Shown piece by piece: positions 5,798 through 9,895 of a stretch of 9,895 nucleotides of DNA. A program made the position numbers and the translations under genes. How positions within the stretch are numbered: position 1 is the first letter of the stretch; the number at the start of each line of letters is the position of its first letter. Source of the stretch: JAABTL01 sp964465355. Lineage in GTDB: Bacteria; Deinococcota; Deinococci; Deinococcales; Trueperaceae. Location of the stretch: assembly GCA_964465355.1 (NCBI GenBank), contig CAYXJZ010000106.1, positions 1 through 9,895 of the forward strand. Direction: 5' to 3'. Below the pieces are notes generated by a model. The model did no database searches. It was not told where the DNA came from and was given only the letters and a program-made list of their open reading frames with translations.

Positions 5798-8662
5798 ATG
5801 CTGAAGAGGCTCCTAGGCCCCCTGGTCCTGTTGTTGGTGGTGGCGGCCTGCACACCGACCGCTCCCCCATCGATCTCGGTGACCGTGTCGCCCGCCGATG
5901 ACACCGTCGATGTGCCGGTCACAGTCGTCATCACCGCCCTGTTCTCTGCAGCCATGAACGAGAGCACACTCGATGATGCCTTCGTGCTGTCATCACCTAC
6001 AGGTGGCGTCGATGGTGTGCTGGCCTACGACGCCGACCTGCGCCGGGCCAGCTTCACCCCCTCCGCACCGCTGATCTACGGCACCGAGTACACCGCCACC
6101 CTGGCGGGAACCGTGCGTTCCGCCGTCGGCGGCCGGCTGCCGATCAGCGGCGACTACAGCTGGAGCTTCGTCACCGAGGCGGAAGACACTGCCCCTGCTG
6201 TCACCGCCGTCGAGGTCTCGCCAGCCTCCGTCGACTTGGAAGTAGGTGACACCCAGCAGTTCTCGGCCACCGTGACCGCCGTGGGTGGAGCCGATGAGAC
6301 GGTCAGTTGGAGCAGCTCGAACGAAGCCGTGGCCACCGTCGACCCTACTGGTCTGGTCACTGCTGTCGGGGCCGGCAGCACCACCATCTCTGCCACCTCC
6401 GACTTCACCCCCACCGTCTCTGGCAGCGCCAGCCTCGAGGTCACCGCGCCCACACCGGCTGTCACTGCCATCGAGGTGTCTCCGTCACCGGCTGCCGTGC
6501 TGGTTGGCGAGACCGTGGAGCTCACAGCAGTCGTGACCGCCGTGGGGGGCGCTGACGAGACCGTCATCTGGACCAGCAGCGACGATGCGGTCGCCACCGT
6601 GGACGCCACCGGCCTGGTCACCGGCGTCAGCGTAGGCAGCGCAGTCATCACCGCGACCTCCGACTTCGACGACACGGTCAGCGGGAACACCACCGTTCAG
6701 GTCAGCGACAGCCCAGTCGTCATCAGCGTGACCGTGGACCCGACCAGCGCAGATCTGATCGTTGGTGAGACCCAGCAGTTCAGTGCCATCGTGGCTGCTG
6801 CTGGCGGCGCCGACGAGACCGTCGTTTGGACGACTTCGGACGAGGACGTGGCCACCGTCAACGCTGCCAGCGGCCTGGTGACTGCGGTAGGCCAAGGAGC
6901 GGCGACCATCACCGCCACCTCCAACTTCAACGACACGGTCAGCGGCAGCGCAACCGTGAACGTCGACGTGCCGCCGGCCGTCACCGACGTCACCGTGACA
7001 CCTTCCACCGCTGACCTGACCGTGGGTGGCACCCAACAGTTCACTGGCACCGTGACCGCCGAGGGCGGCGCCCCCACCACCGTGACCTGGACAAGCTCGG
7101 ACGAGGACGTGGCCCTAGTAGACGCGGCAGGCCTTGTCACTGCCATAGGGGTCGGTAGCGCCACGATCACCGCCACCTCCACCTTCGCACTTGGCATCAG
7201 CGACGATGCCACCGTCAACGTCAGCTTGCCTGAACCCGATCTGGACGACATCTACGTGGATGGCTCCGCCGATGCCGGCGGCAACGGCCACGTCGACTTC
7301 CCCTTCCAGACCATCACCGAAGGCATCGACGCCGTGAACGCAGGCGGCACGGTGAACGTGGCGGCCGGAGACTACGAGGAAGGGCTCTACATCACCAAGT
7401 CTCTCGACCTCATCGGCGCCGGTACGGCGTCGACCTTCATCGTGGTCGACAGCGACGCCCCCGACCCCTTCTCCGAGAGCGCCATCGACATCGTCGGTGT
7501 CGACGGCTTCCGGCTCAGCGGCTTCACAGTGGAGACCGTGGCGCCCGGCCCAGCCGTCGCCGCCATCACCGTGCGCGGCGGCTCGGCTGACATCAGCCTC
7601 GACGACCTGGTGATCGCGCACACCAACGCAGGCGCCAGCACGCACGGCATCAACATCCTGCTGAGCAGCGACGTGACCGTCCAGGACGTGGTGATCACCC
7701 CCACCACCGTCGGCGACCACATCGGCACCGGGGTGCGCGTCTCCGGCGAGCTCGGCACCGTGACCGGCGTGACCATCGCCAACGTGACCACCGCGCTGCA
7801 CGAGGAGTTCTCCGGCCTCACCCTGGATCCGCGCGACGCCATGCTCTCCGACATCTCCATCCAGGGCACATTCAACGAGGTCAACAAGCTCAACATCCTC
7901 TACGACGGCATCGGCACCGTCAGCGACCTCACCGCACCGCAGTTCGTGGTGGCGGTCGGCAACATCGACCCCTACTACGGCTCGGGCAACTGGTTCTTCT
8001 ACAAGGAGAGCGTCGACCGCGCCATCATCGACTCCATCTTCAACTTCACCCAGAACTACGCCTGGATCCACTCCACCATCCAGATGCTCGACGTTGTCGA
8101 CCAGTCCATCCGCCTCAACCACTTCGTCCTCGGCGAGGTCTTCGACGACCTCTACGGCTGGGGTATCACCCGTAGCCACCGCATCCAAGCCGCCGTTGAC
8201 GCCGCCGAGCCGGGTGCCCTCCTCGAGATCCGCGCCGGCACCTACGGCGACGTCGACGAGCCGCTGGTGCCAGGCTCCAGCCCGCAACCAGGCAACGTGG
8301 TCATCGACGTCGATGGGCTGATCATCGAAGGCGTCGGCGCAGCCACGGTCATCTCGGCCGGCATCGGCACCGTCCTCACGGTCGATGCCGATGCGGTGAC
8401 GATCCAGGGCGTGCAGGTCCAAGGACCGGCAGGCGTCACCGGCATCAACGTGGCCTCCGGCGCCACCCACACGATCGCCGGCAACAACCTCCTCACACCC
8501 ATCGCCCTCGTGAACGTCGCCTCCACCGTCGATGCCACCAACAACTGGTGGGGCGCAGCCGACGGCCCCTCCGGCGACGCCCTCCCCCCCGGCGGCGGCG
8601 GCCAACTCCTCGACGGTGGAGGCGGCGTGACCTACATCCCCTTCGCCATCACCCCCTTCTGA
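5798..8662 (+). CDS. Large lipoprotein: Big_5-like, four Big2 repeats and two-lobed beta-helix
   Basis: The start is ATG 5798, with AGGAGG (5786-5791) 6 nt upstream and a clean signal of basic residues, a hydrophobic core and the lipobox VVAAC (Cys18). An in-frame ATG at 5747 would put an Arg-rich tail before the signal and is disfavoured. The 954-residue protein has an SbsA-type Ig-like (Big_5) domain at about 24-126. Four Big2 repeats follow at about 133-216, 219-303, 306-390 and 393-476, with the recurring pattern VGxTQQFSAxV, WTSSDxxVATV, GLVTAVGxGxATITATS. The beta-helix region (480-954) matches the 3869 gene with a single one-residue gap and shares its NNWWG (915-919) and PFAITP ending. 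The Ig domains probably form a stalk holding the beta-helix away from the membrane. The ligand or activity is unknown; a glycan-binding, glycan-modifying or adhesin role is plausible. A terminator-like hairpin follows. Confidence 0.87.
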   Translation: MLKRLLGPLVLLLVVAACTPTAPPSISVTVSPADDTVDVPVTVVITALFSAAMNESTLDDAFVLSSPTGGVDGVLAYDADLRRASFTPSAPLIYGTEYTATLAGTVRSAVGGRLPISGDYSWSFVTEAEDTAPAVTAVEVSPASVDLEVGDTQQFSATVTAVGGADETVSWSSSNEAVATVDPTGLVTAVGAGSTTISATSDFTPTVSGSASLEVTAPTPAVTAIEVSPSPAAVLVGETVELTAVVTAVGGADETVIWTSSDDAVATVDATGLVTGVSVGSAVITATSDFDDTVSGNTTVQVSDSPVVISVTVDPTSADLIVGETQQFSAIVAAAGGADETVVWTTSDEDVATVNAASGLVTAVGQGAATITATSNFNDTVSGSATVNVDVPPAVTDVTVTPSTADLTVGGTQQFTGTVTAEGGAPTTVTWTSSDEDVALVDAAGLVTAIGVGSATITATSTFALGISDDATVNVSLPEPDLDDIYVDGSADAGGNGHVDFPFQTITEGIDAVNAGGTVNVAAGDYEEGLYITKSLDLIGAGTASTFIVVDSDAPDPFSESAIDIVGVDGFRLSGFTVETVAPGPAVAAITVRGGSADISLDDLVIAHTNAGASTHGINILLSSDVTVQDVVITPTTVGDHIGTGVRVSGELGTVTGVTIANVTTALHEEFSGLTLDPRDAMLSDISIQGTFNEVNKLNILYDGIGTVSDLTAPQFVVAVGNIDPYYGSGNWFFYKESVDRAIIDSIFNFTQNYAWIHSTIQMLDVVDQSIRLNHFVLGEVFDDLYGWGITRSHRIQAAVDAAEPGALLEIRAGTYGDVDEPLVPGSSPQPGNVVIDVDGLIIEGVGAATVISAGIGTVLTVDADAVTIQGVQVQGPAGVTGINVASGATHTIAGNNLLTPIALVNVASTVDATNNWWGAADGPSGDALPPGGGGQLLDGGGGVTYIPFAITPF
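6194..7225 (+). repeat. Four tandem Big2-encoding repeats
   Basis: Four units of about 84-87 codons begin near 6194, 6452, 6713 and 6974. They share protein motifs (GGADETVxWxSS in units 1-3; GLVTAV/GLVTGV/GLVTAI and ATITATS-like strands in all) but differ clearly at the DNA level, so this is an older domain duplication and not a fresh DNA tandem repeat. The last unit aligns in register with the only Big2 domain of the upstream paralogue. Confidence 0.8.
7235..8659 (+). repeat. Paralogous beta-helix block, copy 2
   Basis: This is the counterpart of 4220-5647. It is one codon shorter (VASTVDATNN instead of VASSTVDAANN). The identical 154-bp tract lies at 8106-8259. Confidence 0.85.
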
Positions 8663-8699
8663 GGCCGGCGGCGAAGGCTCCACAACCCTGAGCGCGACT

Positions 8700-8733
8700 G
8701 CGGTGGCATCCCCTGAACCGGGGGTGCCACCGC
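8700..8733 (+). terminator. Intrinsic-terminator-like hairpin
   Basis: GCGGTGGCATCCCC (8700-8713) pairs with GGGGGTGCCACCGC (8720-8733) over 14 bp with one G-T wobble and a 6-nt loop, 37 nt after the second lipoprotein stop. Only CTCATTCC follows, a weak T-rich tail like that after the first lipoprotein gene. Confidence 0.75.
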
Positions 8734-8788
8734 CTCATTCCCGCCTCGCAAGCGCCACCCGTCACAGCACCGCTCCAGGCCTCGCGGC

Positions 8789-8794
8789 TATACT
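8789..8794 (+). promoter_or_regulatory. Candidate -10 element (TATACT)
   Basis: TATACT matches five of six bases of the sigma-70 -10 consensus. It lies after the terminator and 26 nt before the aminotransferase ATG, so a transcript would begin about 20 nt before the start codon. No good -35 hexamer is seen at 16-18 nt upstream; GTCACA at 8761-8766 is too far. Confidence 0.45.
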
Positions 8795-8820
8795 CGCCAC
8801 GCCGAGGAGGGCATCGTCCC

Positions 8821-9895
8821 ATGGCCACCACCATCCAACCCCCAGCCACGAGCAGCGCCGCCACCAAGCCCGAAGTGAGCTTCGGCCCCTGGCCGCATTA
8901 CGCCCAGGACGAGATCGACGCCGTCACCGAGGTGCTTCGCTCCGGCAAGGTCAACTACTGGACCGGCGGCGAGGCGCGCGCCTTCGAGCGCGAGTACGCC
9001 GCAGCGACCGGCCGCAAGCACGGCATCGCCGTGGCCAACGGCTCGCTGGCGCTCGAGCTGCTGCTACAGGCCTACGGCGTCGGGCCGGGCGACGAGGTCA
9101 TCACCACCAGCCGCACCTTCATCGCCTCTGCCAGCGTGGCCGTCATGCGCGGCGCCACGCCGGTCATCGCCGACGTCGACCGCGACAGCCAGAACCTGAC
9201 CGCCGCCACCATCGAGCCGCTCATCACCCCGCGCACCAAGGCCATCATCCCGGTGCACCTGGCCGGCTGGCCCTGCGAGATGGACGAGATCATGGACTTG
9301 GCGGAGGCCCACGACCTACTGGTCATCGAGGACTGCGCCCAGTCCAACGGCGCGCTGCTGCACGGCAAGCCGCTCGGCACCTTCGGCCACGCGGCCGGCC
9401 TCTCCTTCTGCCAGGACAAGATCATCACCACAGGCGGCGAGGGCGGCATGGTGCTTCTGGACGACGACGATGTGTGGAACCGCGCCTGGTCCTTCAAGGA
9501 CCACGGCAAGAGCTATGACGCCGTCTACCACCGCGACCACCCGCCAGGCTACCGTTGGCTGCACGAGTCCTTCGGCACCAACTGGCGTCTTACCGAACCG
9601 CAGGCCGCCATCGGTCGCGCCCAGCTCCGTAAGTTGGACGACTGGGTCGCCATCCGCCGGGCGCACGCCCAACACCTCAACGAGGCTTTCGCCGATCTGC
9701 CCACCCTGCGCCTGACCATTCCGCCGGCGCACGTGTTCCATTCGTATTACAAGTACTACACCTTCGTCGAGCCCCAGGCATTGAAGGCAGGTTGGGATCG
9801 CGACCGCATCATGCAAGAGGTCGCCGAGGCCGGCGTGCCCTGCTTCTCGGGCAGCTGCAGCGAGATCTACCTGGAGAAGGCCTTCACCAACGCCG
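8821..9895 (+). CDS. DegT/DnrJ/EryC1/StrS family sugar aminotransferase, C-terminus cut
   Basis: The visible 358 residues cover most of a family that is usually about 370-400 long; the gene runs off the right edge. These PLP enzymes transfer an amino group, usually from glutamate, to a keto sugar nucleotide in the cytoplasm. Key features are VANGSLALELLL near 77-88, VIEDCAQSNGA with Asp171 (pairs with the PLP ring nitrogen) and Gln174, and SFCQDKIITTGGEGGMV with Lys200 as the internal aldimine lysine. KDHGKSYDAVYHRDHPPG and VPCFSGSCSEIYLEKAF resemble one recognisable clade of the family; the exact product is not evident. The first 20 residues are low-complexity (Thr/Ser/Pro/Ala), a small extension. 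ATG 8821 has AGGAGG at 8805-8810, 10 nt upstream. Together with the acyltransferase at 3060 it suggests N-acyl amino-deoxy sugar synthesis, though the two are separated by the lipoprotein genes. Confidence 0.9.
   Translation, partial: MATTIQPPATSSAATKPEVSFGPWPHYAQDEIDAVTEVLRSGKVNYWTGGEARAFEREYAAATGRKHGIAVANGSLALELLLQAYGVGPGDEVITTSRTFIASASVAVMRGATPVIADVDRDSQNLTAATIEPLITPRTKAIIPVHLAGWPCEMDEIMDLAEAHDLLVIEDCAQSNGALLHGKPLGTFGHAAGLSFCQDKIITTGGEGGMVLLDDDDVWNRAWSFKDHGKSYDAVYHRDHPPGYRWLHESFGTNWRLTEPQAAIGRAQLRKLDDWVAIRRAHAQHLNEAFADLPTLRLTIPPAHVFHSYYKYYTFVEPQALKAGWDRDRIMQEVAEAGVPCFSGSCSEIYLEKAFTNA

Noticed and set aside
6194..7225. CRISPR-like or satellite array suggested by regular spacing
   Set aside because: The period of about 260 bp is diverged protein-domain repetition within one reading frame, with no short identical repeats and unique spacers.
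7115..8683. Long minus-strand open frame (522 codons) opposite the second lipoprotein gene
   Set aside because: Same artefact as above; the resemblance between the two antisense frames follows from the paralogy of the sense genes.
8703..9518. Plus-strand frame of 271 codons over the aminotransferase start
   Set aside because: It is an Arg/His/Pro-rich shadow of the aminotransferase frame and begins inside the terminator hairpin.

Overview
The window is GC-rich bacterial DNA with mostly G/C third codon positions, strong AGGAGG-type ribosome binding sites and three predicted lipoproteins. It looks like an accessory surface-polysaccharide locus. Short lipoprotein signals of the LLLVVAAC / LLLAAC kind and bacterial Ig-like domains would fit a GC-rich diderm such as the Deinococcota (Trueperaceae-like), but this assignment is only a guess; nothing here fixes the taxon.

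Layout: (1) Positions 1-368, minus strand: the start of a divergent lipoprotein gene that runs off the left edge. (2) 369-628: a divergent intergenic region with an inverted repeat and a possible 16-codon leader peptide. (3) 629-3704, plus strand: a compact three-gene operon made of a Wzy/WaaL-type polysaccharide polymerase or ligase, a GT4 glycosyltransferase and a PglD/NeuD-type sugar acyltransferase. The last two overlap by 4 nt. (4) 3705-3868: a spacer with an elaborate inverted repeat. (5) 3869-5650 and 5798-8662: two paralogous secreted lipoproteins. Each has bacterial Ig-like (Big2) domains followed by a two-lobed right-handed beta-helix that ends in an NNWWG motif, and each is followed by its own terminator-like hairpin. 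(6) 8821 to the right edge: a PLP-dependent DegT/DnrJ/EryC1/StrS sugar aminotransferase, cut off by the window end, with its own promoter-like -10 element.

How it may fit together (inference): the aminotransferase and the acyltransferase are the usual last two steps in making an N-acylated amino-deoxy sugar nucleotide. The glycosyltransferase would add a sugar to a lipid-linked unit and the Wzy-like protein would polymerise or transfer the glycan at the membrane. The two beta-helix lipoproteins sit inside this locus and may bind, modify or display the polysaccharide, but no enzyme activity can be read from the sequence.

The most unusual part is the lipoprotein pair. They align almost without gaps over about 560 residues. 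The longer copy has gained an extra N-terminal Ig-like domain and three extra Big2 repeats. A 154-bp stretch is identical between the two genes, including silent sites, which suggests recent gene conversion or selection on that block.
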